Of a stretch of 64,000 bases of DNA, positions 10,064 to 18,765 are shown in pieces (position 1 is the first letter of the stretch; every line of letters starts with the position of its first letter). This DNA is from Pleurocapsa minor GSE-CHR-MK 17-07R (GTDB lineage: Bacteria > Chloroflexota > Anaerolineae > Aggregatilineales > Phototrophicaceae). The notes beneath the pieces are model-generated. The model ran no database searches, was not told the origin of the DNA, and saw only the letters and a list, made by a program, of their open reading frames with translations. The DNA lies in the NCBI GenBank assembly GCA_019359125.1, contig JAHHHY010000009.1, positions 124,001 to 188,000 of the forward strand. The letters are read 5' to 3'. A program made the translations under genes and the position numbers.

Positions 10064-10579
10064 GGCCGCCGCTTTCAGTGTCCGCTACGCTGACAAGAAT
10101 AGTATCCCTAGTGTAACGGTGAAACAGCGCACGCGCCATAAACGTCAGCGTCAAGGCTCATGAAAAACTCCCCAAGGCGGAACCACCCGATGCGCGTCCC
10201 GGCCCGTGCAGCGGCATGCGCGTGGCCTGTCCGTACAGATGCTTTTCTGGATGCCATATCGGGCAACAGGACTAATACCCGTGCGAACAGAAGTATTACG
10301 CCGATGCATATGCGCGGTAATGATTCGGCCTGCGCGTTTAGGAGGAACTACCCGTTTTATCATGTATTTTGCACGATTTTAAACCTGTGAAGAATCCTTC
10401 ATACTATGTTCAGAATAGTGTGAAACGTGAGAAATGTAAATTTCACGCGTTTTTCACAAGCTTTTATAGACGAACGCAAAAGAATCCATTATCGTAATGA
10501 TTCCTGTCAGGCTATGGGCGCGCTTTCATCTTATTTTCCGCGCCATTCATTCCAGAACGCGAGGAAACGTCGTTTTATT
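10064..10579. promoter_or_regulatory. 516-bp divergent intergenic region with an imperfect inverted repeat
   Basis: This stretch separates the minus-strand signalling operon from the plus-strand gene at 10580, so it should hold promoters for both. An imperfect inverted repeat, TTCATACTAT at 10398-10407 against ATAGTGTGAA at 10415-10424, matches in 9 of 10 positions and could bind a dimeric regulator. Just downstream, GTGAAA and TTTCAC half-sites recur between 10420 and 10460. The region is more AT-rich than its neighbours. No convincing small gene was seen. Confidence 0.35.
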
Positions 10580-11005
10580 ATGGGCCAGGTCAAGGTATAT
10601 GAAGACTTAAGCGCGAAAATGGAGCACATCATCTGTATGGAGATTCGGGGTGATGTGCGCTGGGAAAACATTCTCCAGGCACGGGCGGATATCATCAGAT
10701 TCGTCAGCCAGGGCGCAGGACGCCGTTACGACCTCATTGTGAACCGTAATCATCATTCCGGTATGGATGCCGCCCTGGTGGCTGGCATGGGCAAAATGAC
10801 GACGACCGCCCTGCCGTGTGGCGGAGCGGTGGTGGTGGTGGGCGACCACTTCGTCGCCGTGTGGACGCATCAGCTCAATCGTCATTATCAGTTTCACCCG
10901 GTGCTGTATACGGTGCCCAGCATGTCGGCGGCCTATGATGTAATCCGGCTGTCGCGGGCGGAAAAGCCCATCCCGCCAGATTACTGCGCGCCCCGGCGCG
11001 GCTGA
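10580..11005 (+). CDS. small uncharacterised protein, possibly STAS/SpoIIAA-like
   Basis: The 141-residue product is not confidently recognised. It begins MGQVKVYEDLSAKMEHI. An upstream in-frame extension has poor coding character, and a GAGGA element sits 14 nt before the chosen ATG. The alternation of short strands and helices, and phrases such as ICMEIRGDVRW and RRYDLIVNRN, resemble SpoIIAA-like or STAS-fold proteins. The C-terminus (PSMSAAYDVI) looks like the final helix of that fold. There is no signal peptide or membrane helix. Its position opposite the signalling operon is compatible with a regulatory role, but that is inference. Confidence 0.6.
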   Translation: MGQVKVYEDLSAKMEHIICMEIRGDVRWENILQARADIIRFVSQGAGRRYDLIVNRNHHSGMDAALVAGMGKMTTTALPCGGAVVVVGDHFVAVWTHQLNRHYQFHPVLYTVPSMSAAYDVIRLSRAEKPIPPDYCAPRRG

Positions 11006-11113
11006 GCAGCGCGCGGCAGTCGCCACAGGCAGTCGCTTGCCAAACGGTCAGGAGAATGGTACAAGCCTTGCATGTATCAAGGCAGCACCGATGTGACCTG
11101 ACCAGGGGGCTTC

Positions 11114-12256
11114 ATGCCGCGCACACGTTTGTTCATCGCCAGCGGTATTTTTCACCCGGAGCCCGGCGGACCGGCGACGTATCTGCACGAGCTGCTGCCG
11201 CAGCTTCAGGTGCGCGGCTGGGACGTGCGCGCACTCACCTTCAGCGATACCCCCGACAATCAGGGCGAGCCTTATCCCGTGACGCGCATCGTGCGCACCA
11301 GCTACCCGGTGCGCATGGGCCGTTATGCAGCCGCCAGCCGCCCGCTGCTGCAATGGGCGAACCTGGTCTATGTGCATCAGCTTGGCCTGCCGCTGCTGGG
11401 CAAAAAGAGCGCGCCGCGCATCATCAAAATCGTGGGCGATATTGTGTGGGAGCGGGCGGTCCGGCGCGGCTGGATTTCGCCCCGCCAGGACATCGACGCC
11501 TTCCAGCACGGGCGCTATGGCGTGCGCGTCGGCTTTGACCGTGATCGCCTGAACAAGGAAGCGCGCACGTTTGACGGTGTGATTGTGCCCAGCGAATACC
11601 TCAAGCGGATGGTGGCCGGCTGGGGCGTGGATGAAGCGAAGATACGGGTGATTTACAACGCGCTGCCGGATGATATCGCCACGCCGGAAATCAGCCAGGC
11701 GGAAGCGCGCGCCCGCCTCGACCTGCCGGCTGACCAGCCGATCGTGCTCACGGTCGGGCGCATCCTGCCGTGGAAAGGTGTCGATCATCTGGTGGCGGCG
11801 CTGGCCCAGGTGCCGGATGTGCGCCTGGTGGTGGCGGGTGACGGGCCGGCGCTGGCCGACGCCCAGCGCGAAGCCGAGTCGGCTGGTGTGGCCGACCGGG
11901 TGACCTTCCTCGGCCGCGTGAGCCGCAAAGACATGCCGCTGTGGATGCGCGCTACCGACTACGTGGCGCTGTATTCCGGCTACGAGGGCCTGTCGCACAC
12001 GCTGCTGGAAAGCCTGCGTGCGGGCACGCCGGTCATCGCCAGCGACAAAGGCGGCAACCCGGAAGTGGTGCGCCACGGCGTGAATGGCCTGCTGGTGCCG
12101 TATGTCGACCGCGCCGCGCTGGCTGATACCCTGCGCCATGCTTTTCAGCCGGGTGTGCGCGATACGCTGGCGACCCGCGCTGAAACCGGCATGGAGCGTT
12201 TCTCGTTTGCCACGCTGGTGGAGCAGACGCACAGCACCCTGCAGGGCTTTCTGTAG
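11114..12256 (+). CDS. glycosyltransferase family 4 (GT-B fold)
   Basis: This 380-residue enzyme transfers sugar from a nucleotide-sugar donor, most likely onto a lipid-linked or exopolysaccharide acceptor at the cytoplasmic membrane face. The N-terminal domain has the GT4 opening (FHPEPGGPATYLHEL) with a glycine-rich acceptor loop. The C-terminal domain starts near VLTVGRILPWKGVDHLV. The family E-x7-E motif is present as EGLSHTLLE and is followed by GTPVIASDKGGNPEVV. Length and motifs match the family. There is no sugar-pathway operon around it, so the product glycan is unknown. Confidence 0.92.
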   Translation: MPRTRLFIASGIFHPEPGGPATYLHELLPQLQVRGWDVRALTFSDTPDNQGEPYPVTRIVRTSYPVRMGRYAAASRPLLQWANLVYVHQLGLPLLGKKSAPRIIKIVGDIVWERAVRRGWISPRQDIDAFQHGRYGVRVGFDRDRLNKEARTFDGVIVPSEYLKRMVAGWGVDEAKIRVIYNALPDDIATPEISQAEARARLDLPADQPIVLTVGRILPWKGVDHLVAALAQVPDVRLVVAGDGPALADAQREAESAGVADRVTFLGRVSRKDMPLWMRATDYVALYSGYEGLSHTLLESLRAGTPVIASDKGGNPEVVRHGVNGLLVPYVDRAALADTLRHAFQPGVRDTLATRAETGMERFSFATLVEQTHSTLQGFL

Positions 12257-12355
12257 CCAGCCGGAAACAAGGCGGATTCCCCCCCTCAAAACCTCCCTCC
12301 ATGGCGCCTGCACTACCCCTGACCTTTGGGATGCTGCCGGGCTGATAATGTAGGC

Positions 12356-12361
12356 TATAAT
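12356..12361 (+). promoter_or_regulatory. candidate -10 box (TATAAT)
   Basis: A perfect TATAAT lies 44 bp before the ATG at 12405. No good -35 element was found at the usual distance, so this is only a candidate promoter. Confidence 0.3.
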
Positions 12362-12404
12362 AAATACATTACATGCATCGATGCAGCGTTTTGGGAGGGT
12401 CGTT

Positions 12405-13826
12405 ATGAGAAATCGTCTGACAATATTCGTGGTAGTGGCCGCACTGCTGGGCCTGTTTGCCGTCGCGCTGCCCGCGCAGGCGCAGGGCTCCGTGTGGACG
12501 GGCCAGTATTACAACAATTCATTCCTGGCCGATCCGATCGCGGTCACGCAGCAGGACGCCAATATCGCCTTCAACTGGGGCCTGGGTTCCCCGGCCGCCG
12601 GCGTCGGCGTGGATAATTTCTCGGTGCGCTGGGCGACCGATGTCAGCCTGCAACCAGGCGTCTATCGCTTCTTCGCGCTGGCCGACGACAATATCCGCGT
12701 CACCTTTAACTACAACCAGACCATCATCGACACGTTTAACACCACGCAGATGGGCCAGACCCTGAGCGGTGACGTGCAGGTGACGCAGGCGGGCGTTTAT
12801 CACATCCAGGTCGACTACCGCGAGGTGACCGGCGATGCCTATGCCTACGTGACCTACGCCAATGCGGCGACGAATCCGCAGCCGAATTTCAATGTGCCGA
12901 CGTCCGGCCCGTCGCTGACTGGCTCGTGGACCTCGCAGTATTTCGCCAATCCGTCGCTCAGCGGCAGCCCGGCGGCCATCCTCAGCGAGAGCAGCCCGAA
13001 TCACAACTGGGGCACCGGCCAGCCTGTGCCCGCCGTCCCGGCCGATCAGTGGTCGGCGCGCTTCACCAGCGTGCAGACGCTCAATCCCGGCACCTACACC
13101 GCGTCGTTCAATGTCGATGACGGCTTCCGCTTCTATGTCAATGGCGTGCTGCTGCTCGACCGCTATTCGACGGCTGTCGGCCTGATTCATACCACGTCGT
13201 TCACCGTGTCTGGCGGGCCGAACACCTTCCAGATTGACTATGTGGAATACGGCGGAAACGGCTTCCTCGGCTTCACGCTGGCGCAGGGCACGGGCAGTGC
13301 TCCGCAGCCGACGACCGCTCCGCAGCAGCCGCCCACGGCCACCTATGGCAATATCACCGTGACGGCTTTCCGCCTGAACGTGCGCACTGAACCGAGCGCG
13401 ACGGCCAGCGTCATCACGCGCATCAACCGCTTCGAGCAGTACCCGATCACGGGACGCAGCGCCGACGGCCGCTGGTTCCAGATTTACATCACCAACCAGT
13501 TTGGCTGGGTGAGCGGCGGCTGGGTGAACGTGCCCAATGCCTCGGCTGTGCCCGTCGTGGGTGGTGGCCAGACGGTGCAGCCGCCGGCCAACACCGGCCT
13601 GGTCGTCACCGCGACGCCTTATTCCGTCGTGATTCGTTCCGGCCCGGGCACGCAGTTTGGCCGCCTGGCCACCATGCCCGCTGGCGCGACCGCGCAGGTG
13701 CTGGGCCGCAATGCCAGCGCCACCTGGTGGCAGATCAGCTATAATGGCATCACTGGCTGGTCGTCGGCGGAATTTGCCCGCCTGCAGGCCGGTGCTGATC
13801 CGAATACGATTGCTGTGACGGGGTAA
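12405..13826 (+). CDS. secreted protein with two PA14-like and two SH3b domains
   Basis: The 473-residue product has a classic signal peptide (MRNRLTIFVVVAALLGLFAV to about residue 27, cleavage after AQA). The start was chosen because GGGAGGG lies just upstream; an earlier in-frame ATG at 12381 would only add eight residues. Two related PA14-like beta-sandwich domains follow, opening WTGQYYNNSF and WTSQYFANPS, both with a P.D.FSVRW- or P.DQWSARF-like strand and a DD.[IF]R.. loop typical of carbohydrate-binding PA14. Two bacterial SH3 domains close the protein (LNVRTEPSA and VVIRSGPGTQ). It probably acts outside the cell on the wall or on glycans. Ligand unknown. Confidence 0.85.
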   Translation: MRNRLTIFVVVAALLGLFAVALPAQAQGSVWTGQYYNNSFLADPIAVTQQDANIAFNWGLGSPAAGVGVDNFSVRWATDVSLQPGVYRFFALADDNIRVTFNYNQTIIDTFNTTQMGQTLSGDVQVTQAGVYHIQVDYREVTGDAYAYVTYANAATNPQPNFNVPTSGPSLTGSWTSQYFANPSLSGSPAAILSESSPNHNWGTGQPVPAVPADQWSARFTSVQTLNPGTYTASFNVDDGFRFYVNGVLLLDRYSTAVGLIHTTSFTVSGGPNTFQIDYVEYGGNGFLGFTLAQGTGSAPQPTTAPQQPPTATYGNITVTAFRLNVRTEPSATASVITRINRFEQYPITGRSADGRWFQIYITNQFGWVSGGWVNVPNASAVPVVGGGQTVQPPANTGLVVTATPYSVVIRSGPGTQFGRLATMPAGATAQVLGRNASATWWQISYNGITGWSSAEFARLQAGADPNTIAVTG

Positions 13827-13830
13827 TGCC

Positions 13831-13935
13831 ATGGATGTCGCTCCTCAGGAAGGGTGCCTGACGGCACTGATGCGTCTGTTTATGCCCGCCGCGTTTGTGC
13901 TGGCGACGGGCATGCTGCTGGCGGTAGTGCTGTGA
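13831..13935 (+). CDS. possible 34-residue membrane peptide
   Basis: A short reading frame begins four bases after the preceding stop and encodes a single hydrophobic helix (FMPAAFVLATGMLLAVVL). Its TGA overlaps a GTG that is in frame with the next gene, a GTGA arrangement typical of translational coupling. There is no clear Shine-Dalgarno sequence, and the frame is short enough to be chance. Confidence 0.35.
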   Translation: MDVAPQEGCLTALMRLFMPAAFVLATGMLLAVVL

Positions 13936-13973
13936 AAGCGCCTGTCCGGGAACGCGGCGAACGCGGCGCTCTG

Positions 13974-14471
13974 ATGCGCCTGTCCGTGCTGGCTGTCCTG
14001 CTGCTGGTCGCCGTGCTGGGAATGTTCAGCATGGTGGTGTCCGCGCAAGACAGCCCGACGCCGCAGCCGACCTCGCCGTTTGACCTGAACCTGCCGCCGA
14101 CGATTGCGCCGCTGGCGACCGGCACCGCGCCGCCCAGCCTGACCGGCGTGAACGGCTATGCGGTCAACGGGCCGGTCTCGATCCGCAGCGGCCCGGGGCT
14201 GGGTTACCCGATCATCGGCGTGCTGGGGATTGGCCGTTCGATCGACATCATCGGCTACAACGGCTATGACCTGAATCGCCCGTGCACGGTCAATTTTGCG
14301 GGCGACCTGGATATGTGGGTGCTGGTGACGTATCGCGGCGGCGAGGCCTGGATGGCTCGCTGTGCCCTGCGCATCACCGGCGCGCGCAATATGCCGTTCC
14401 TGCTGCGCAATGACCCACCCGCAGGCGCACCCGTCCCGACCGGCTATCGCACCCCCACACCGGGCGCATAA
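13974..14471 (+). CDS. secreted SH3b-domain protein
   Basis: From the ATG at 13974 the product has 165 residues. It starts with a signal peptide (MRLSVLAVLLLVAVLGMF, cleavage after VSA) and a Pro/Thr-rich linker. A single bacterial SH3-like domain follows, with the hallmark VSIRSGPGLGYPIIGVL. The C-terminus is a Pro/Thr tail. An in-frame GTG at 13932 overlaps the upstream stop and would add 14 charged residues; I prefer the ATG because it gives a normal signal peptide. It follows another secreted SH3b protein and probably shares its transcript. Likely an extracellular wall-associated protein. Confidence 0.75.
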   Translation: MRLSVLAVLLLVAVLGMFSMVVSAQDSPTPQPTSPFDLNLPPTIAPLATGTAPPSLTGVNGYAVNGPVSIRSGPGLGYPIIGVLGIGRSIDIIGYNGYDLNRPCTVNFAGDLDMWVLVTYRGGEAWMARCALRITGARNMPFLLRNDPPAGAPVPTGYRTPTPGA

Positions 14472-14494
14472 CCCGGCTGATTCACCCATAACAA

Positions 14495-14527
14495 AAAGAG
14501 GCCATGATTTCGCATCATGGCCTCTTT
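14495..14527. terminator. bidirectional intrinsic terminator
   Basis: A perfect 14-bp stem (AAAGAGGCCATGAT, 14495-14508, with its complement at 14514-14527) closes a 5-nt loop, with A and T tracts on both sides. It lies between the convergent genes ending at 14471 and 14557 and can serve both. Confidence 0.85.
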
Positions 14528-14556
14528 GTTTGCCTGGTTTGCCGCGCTGGACTGCC

Positions 14557-15660
14557 TCAGGCCAGCGTTTCGCGGGCGATCTGGCGGCCGTCCGGCGTCA
14601 GCGCCAGCAGCCGCCCGCTGGCCACGTCCAGCCAGCCGCGCTGCCTTGCCCGCTGCACGATCTGTTCGGCATAGGCGGGCGACCAGTTCAGGTGCTGATT
14701 GACGGTCGCCAGCGCCAGTTCGTCGCCCTCGTTCGGCTGTCCCTCGTGGTTCAGCACATGGATGACCAGCAGGCGGGCGGCAAATTCCCACTGCTGGCGT
14801 CGGCGGCGCAGCATCCCGGCCAGCAGACCGCGCTGTGGGGCGAAGATCAGCACGAGCGCGAAGATCACGCCCAGCACGGTGACCATCATGCCGGAAATGC
14901 TGGTATCGATGGCCAGCGCCGCATAGTAGCCGATCACGCAGCCCAGCACGCCGATGACCAGCGACAGGCCGATCATGACTGACAGGCGCTCGGTCAGCAG
15001 ATAGGCGGCCGCCGCCGGCACGATCATGAAACCGACCAGCAGTACCGCGCCTACGGCGTCGAAAGCGCCCACGGCCGTCACGCTGACGAGCGTCATCAGC
15101 GCGAAGGTCAGGCCGCCCGACCAGAAGCCCAGCGACGAGGCCAGCGCGCTGTCGAACGTGACCAGCTTCAGCTCTTTGTAGAACACACCTACGAAGGCCA
15201 GGTTGACCAGCGCGATGGCGCCGGTAATCACCAGCCCGCGCGCGACTTCCCCGCCCAGGAAAGGAATCGTATCGAAGGGCGCCCAGATGACCTCGCCCAC
15301 CAGCGCCGTGTCGATGTCGATGTGCACGTTGCTGAGGAAGCGCGAGATGATGATCACGCCGATGCTGAACAGCGCCGGAAAGACCATGCCGATGGCGGCG
15401 TCTTCACGCACGAGGCCGGTTTTGAACAGCATCTCGGTCAGCACGACGGTCAGGATGCCGATGGCGCTGGCGGCCAGGATCATCGGCAGGCTGTCGAGCG
15501 TGTTAAAGAGCAGGAAGCCGATCACGATGCCGAACAGGATGGAATGGCTGATGGCGTCGGTCATCAGCGACATGCGGCGCAGCAGCAGGAACGGCCCCAG
15601 CAGGGCGCCGCTGACGGCCACCAGCGAGCAGATCAGGATAATGGTGAGGGCAGAGTCCAT
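14557..15660 (-). CDS. metal ABC transporter permease with C-terminal winged-helix-like extension
   Basis: The 367-residue product belongs to the ABC-3 permease family that imports Mn2+, Zn2+ or Fe2+. The start at 15660 is set by a strong GGAGGAG nine bases upstream; the longer frame overlaps the neighbour. About eight or nine hydrophobic helices fill residues 5-280, including the family segment LLRRMSLMTDAISHS. After the last helix come about 85 soluble residues (from MLRRRRQQWEF) with a helix-helix-turn-helix look and the closing phrase LLALTPDGRQIARE, resembling winged-helix DNA-binding or DtxR-like domains. That extension is not part of the minimal permease. It is the second permease of the operon, 4 bp after the first. 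Confidence 0.9.
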   Translation of the reverse strand: MDSALTIILICSLVAVSGALLGPFLLLRRMSLMTDAISHSILFGIVIGFLLFNTLDSLPMILAASAIGILTVVLTEMLFKTGLVREDAAIGMVFPALFSIGVIIISRFLSNVHIDIDTALVGEVIWAPFDTIPFLGGEVARGLVITGAIALVNLAFVGVFYKELKLVTFDSALASSLGFWSGGLTFALMTLVSVTAVGAFDAVGAVLLVGFMIVPAAAAYLLTERLSVMIGLSLVIGVLGCVIGYYAALAIDTSISGMMVTVLGVIFALVLIFAPQRGLLAGMLRRRRQQWEFAARLLVIHVLNHEGQPNEGDELALATVNQHLNWSPAYAEQIVQRARQRGWLDVASGRLLALTPDGRQIARETLA

Positions 15661-15664
15661 GAGA

Positions 15665-16615
15665 TTAGTCTCCTCCGGAGACGGGTTCGATGTCGGGGAC
15701 GGCCAGGGTGTGATGCTGAATCGCGCTGCGTGTGCGGCTGGTGCGCACCAGCGTCCAGACGAGTCCACGGGCGCTGCCGAAGGCCAGCGAGAACAGCGTG
15801 ATCAGCGTGAGCGCAATCACGATCGTCGGGCCGGTGGGCACGCGCTGCGCGCTGGCGCTGATGACCGCGCCCAGTGCCCCGCTGACCGCGCCGATGCCCG
15901 CGGCAATCACAATCATGTGGCTCAGCTTGTTGGTCCACTGGCGGGCGGCGGCGGCCGGGGCCGTCAGCATGGCGCTCATCAGCACCACGCCGACGGTCTG
16001 CAGTCCGATCACGATTGAGATGACGATCAGCGTGGTCAGCAGGATGTCGATGCGGCGGAAGCTGAATCCTATCGTGCGCAGGTATTCGGGGTTGAAGGCC
16101 AGCAGCTTGAATTCCTTGAAGAAGGCGACCACCAGCCCCAGCGAGATGGCCGAGAGCAGCACCATCGTCTCGACGTCGCTTTGCAGCATCGACGAGGCGC
16201 GTCCGAACAGGTACTTGTCGAGGCCGGCCTGCCCCGCGCCCGCGCTCGATTGCAGCAGGCTGAGGATCACATAGCCGAAGCCGAAGAAGCTGACCAGCAC
16301 CACGCCCATGGCGGCATCTTCCTTGATGCGCGTCGACCGGGTGATGACCGTAATGATGATCGCGCCAATCCAGGCCGCCGCCGCCGCGCCCATCAGCAGC
16401 ACGAACGGGGATTTGTTTTCGCCCGCCAGCAGGAAGGCGATGCAGATGCCCGGCAGCGCGGCATGCGAGAGCGCGTCGCCCAGCATGCTCTGCCGCCGCA
16501 GCAGCGCGAAGCAGCCCAGAACGCCGCTGGTGATGCCCAGAATGACCGACCCCAGCACCACCGTGCGCAGCGTGTAGTCCAGGAAAATGTCTCGTATCAG
16601 GGTACCGATGTCCAT
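15665..16615 (-). CDS. metal ABC transporter permease (ABC-3 family)
   Basis: This 316-residue integral membrane protein shares the family segment LLRRQSMLGDALSHAALPG and the later TVGVVLMSAMLTAPAAAA helix. About eight to nine hydrophobic segments are visible. It pairs with the following permease, probably forming a heterodimeric channel, as in Mn/Zn importers with two permease genes. It lies 31 bp downstream of the ATPase gene and 4 bp upstream of its partner. The operon order is binding protein, ATPase, permease, permease. Confidence 0.93.
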   Translation of the reverse strand: MDIGTLIRDIFLDYTLRTVVLGSVILGITSGVLGCFALLRRQSMLGDALSHAALPGICIAFLLAGENKSPFVLLMGAAAAAWIGAIIITVITRSTRIKEDAAMGVVLVSFFGFGYVILSLLQSSAGAGQAGLDKYLFGRASSMLQSDVETMVLLSAISLGLVVAFFKEFKLLAFNPEYLRTIGFSFRRIDILLTTLIVISIVIGLQTVGVVLMSAMLTAPAAAARQWTNKLSHMIVIAAGIGAVSGALGAVISASAQRVPTGPTIVIALTLITLFSLAFGSARGLVWTLVRTSRTRSAIQHHTLAVPDIEPVSGGD

Positions 16616-16646
16616 CGTGTGTTTACCTTCATGCGTGCCGCATGTC

Positions 16647-17405
16647 TCAGGGTTTCAGGAAAGCGATCTTGCTGGCCACGCGCGGGCCATAGGCCTGGCG
16701 CAGATTATCGGCGGTGAAGGTGGTGTTCATAGGCCCGGCGGCAATTAATTGCACATTCAGGATGGCCACGCTGTCGAAGTATTCAGACACCGTCTCCAGG
16801 TCGTGATGCACCACGACGAGCGTCTTACCCTGCGACTGAAGCTCGCGCATCAGGGTGAGGATGGCGTGTTCGGTGGTGGCGTCCACGCCCACGAACGGCT
16901 CGTCCATCAGGTAAATATCGGCGTTTTGCAGCAGCGCCCGCGCCAGAAACACGCGCTGCTGCTGGCCGCCGGAAAGCTGGCTGATCTGCCGGTCGGCGAA
17001 GCTGGCCATGCCGACTTTGCCCAGGCATTCCATCGCGGCATCGCGGTCGCTTTTAGTCGGGCGGCGCACCCAGCCCAGGCGGCCATAGCTGCCCATCAGC
17101 ACCACGTCCAGCGCGTCGGTGGGGAAATCCCAGTCGACGGTGCCGCGCTGGGGCACATAGGCCACCAGCCTGCGCTGCTCCTGGTACGGCTTCCCGTAGA
17201 CGCGGATGGTGCCAGATGCTGGCTTCAGCAGGCCGAGGATCGCCTTGATGAGCGTGCTCTTGCCGGCGCCGTTGGGCCCGACGACAGCCATCAGGCTGCC
17301 GCGGGGCACGGCCAGGTCAATGTCCCACAGGACGGGTTTCTCGCGGTAGGCCAGCGTCAGGTCATTGACGCTGATGGCTGCGGTTGTGTCTACAGATGCG
17401 GTCAT
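16647..17405 (-). CDS. metal ABC transporter ATP-binding protein
   Basis: The 252-residue ATPase powers the metal importer from the cytoplasmic side. Walker A is GPNGAGKST (about residues 43-51), the Q loop is in [10 protein letters not shown], the signature is LSGGQQQRV, Walker B is [12 protein letters not shown] and the switch His is in VVVHHD. The sequence [13 protein letters not shown] is typical of Mn/Zn transporter ATPases. It starts 19 bp after the binding-protein gene. Confidence 0.95.
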   Translation of the reverse strand: MTASVDTTAAISVNDLTLAYREKPVLWDIDLAVPRGSLMAVVGPNGAGKSTLIKAILGLLKPASGTIRVYGKPYQEQRRLVAYVPQRGTVDWDFPTDALDVVLMGSYGRLGWVRRPTKSDRDAAMECLGKVGMASFADRQISQLSGGQQQRVFLARALLQNADIYLMDEPFVGVDATTEHAILTLMRELQSQGKTLVVVHHDLETVSEYFDSVAILNVQLIAAGPMNTTFTADNLRQAYGPRVASKIAFLKP

Positions 17406-17424
17406 GAGGTCTGTCTGCTTTCGT

Positions 17425-18444
17425 TTACTGGCGCGGCAGTGCAGCGCGCGCGATGACGTCGGAATAATTCGCCAGCAGCTCTGGCAGCGCGGGCATGCTG
17501 CCGCCCAGCGCGGTGGTGATGGTGGCCACGTTGTGGATGACCATGCCGATGTAGGTGCCTTCGTTGGTGCCCGCGTCGCCCATCGCGTCGCTGAACAGCT
17601 CCTGCGGGATATTCACGTCCCACCCGCGCGACTGGGCGGCTTCCTGCACAGCCTGCAATGTGCGTGCCGGCACCGACGATTCAATGAAAATGGCCGGAAT
17701 CTCGCGCTCGACAATCAGGCTGACCAGGTTTTGCACGTCCTGCACGCCGGCTTCAGCTTCGGTGCTGATGCCTTGCAGGCCAGTCACTTCGATATTATAG
17801 CGGCGGCCAAAGTAGTTGAAGGCGTCGTGCGCGGTGATCATCAGCCGCTGTGATTCAGGAATTGTGCTTACGGCCTCGCTGACATAGGCATCCAGCGCGG
17901 CCAGCTTTTCCAGGTAGGCCGCCGCATTGGCCGCGTAATCCTGGGCGTTGGCCGGGTCCAGCTCGGTCAGCGCGGCGGCCACCGTCTGCGCGCCGATCGA
18001 CCACAGGCTGACGTCAAACCACACGTGCGGGTCGGGATAGTTGGTGGCCGCGTCCAGCATCAGCAAGCGGTCTTCAGGGATATCGCCCGTCATAGTGATG
18101 ACGGGCACGCTTTCATCGAGCCGGTCGAAAATTTCGCCCATCCGGCCTTCCAGCAGCAAACCGCCACGGAAAACGATGTCAGCATTCTGCAGCGTCTGGA
18201 TATCCTGGGCGGTCGCGCGGTAGAGGTGCGGGTCCACGCCGGGGCCCATCAGCGTGGTGACGGCGATATTCTCACCGCCGATATTGGCGATCACATCACC
18301 AATCATGCCGACGGTGGTCACTGCGTTCAGGCCGGTATCAGAAACGAGCGATTGTGAAGCATCGGGTGCGCAGGCGGCCAGCGCAAACAGCGCGATGCCG
18401 GCGGCGGCGGAAAGGAATCGGGGGGTGCGTGATGTTTTGTTCAT
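17425..18444 (-). CDS. metal ABC transporter substrate-binding lipoprotein (Mn/Zn type)
   Basis: The 339-residue product is a cluster A-I metal-binding protein. A lipobox LAAC puts the lipid-anchored Cys at position 25. Metal ligands expected for the family are visible as H73 (GVDPHLY), H140 (DPHVW) and H206 (ITAHDAF), with an acidic ligand expected in the C-terminal lobe. The His-rich loop common in zinc-specific members is absent, which favours manganese or iron. It is the first gene of the importer operon, and a perfect palindrome of DtxR/MntR style lies 45-62 bp upstream of its ATG. Confidence 0.93.
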   Translation of the reverse strand: MNKTSRTPRFLSAAAGIALFALAACAPDASQSLVSDTGLNAVTTVGMIGDVIANIGGENIAVTTLMGPGVDPHLYRATAQDIQTLQNADIVFRGGLLLEGRMGEIFDRLDESVPVITMTGDIPEDRLLMLDAATNYPDPHVWFDVSLWSIGAQTVAAALTELDPANAQDYAANAAAYLEKLAALDAYVSEAVSTIPESQRLMITAHDAFNYFGRRYNIEVTGLQGISTEAEAGVQDVQNLVSLIVEREIPAIFIESSVPARTLQAVQEAAQSRGWDVNIPQELFSDAMGDAGTNEGTYIGMVIHNVATITTALGGSMPALPELLANYSDVIARAALPRQ

Positions 18445-18488
18445 GGATTACAGCCTCGTCATTAAGATTTGTTGCAGAATAAGCTAAA

Positions 18489-18506
18489 TTTTAGACGAGT
18501 CTAAAA
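18489..18506. promoter_or_regulatory. predicted DtxR/MntR-type operator of the metal importer
   Basis: The sequence TTTTAGAC-GA-GTCTAAAA is a perfect 8-bp inverted repeat with a 2-bp centre, 45 bp upstream of the binding-protein start. AT-flanked TTAGAC/GTCTAA palindromes of this layout are characteristic of metal-sensing DtxR-family repressors. No regulator gene lies adjacent. The assignment is by motif and position only. Confidence 0.65.
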
Positions 18507-18644
18507 ATTTGTCAAGGGGTATGCATAAGTCCACGCCCTGTTCCCGTGTGCGGCGCGATGATCAATGGTGATAGGCGTAAATGGAGGGAAAAGCGCCGGG
18601 GCAAGTGTGGCCTCACTCATGCGCTTTACATGAACGATAGTTTG

Positions 18645-18701
18645 AACCGCCAAGACGCCAAGATTTGGCGGATAGAAGCGTTCCTTGGCGTCTTGGCGGT
18701 T
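18645..18701. repeat. long perfect inverted repeat (18-bp arms)
   Basis: The arm AACCGCCAAGACGCCAAG (18645-18662) is repeated exactly in inverse orientation at 18684-18701, with a 21-base loop. It lies downstream of the DMT exporter gene and upstream of the metal operon. It has no T tract on the minus strand, so it is not a standard terminator. Arms of this GCCAAG type occur as dispersed intergenic repeats in many environmental bacterial genomes. Confidence 0.75.
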
Positions 18702-18765
18702 AATCAATCTTTTTTTGCCGTCTAAAGGCAAGCCAGGCGGCAAGTCTCGACTCGAACTGGCGGCG

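Noticed and set aside
11048-12313. 421-residue open frame on the minus strand
   Set aside because: Antisense to the GT4 glycosyltransferase, which has all family motifs.
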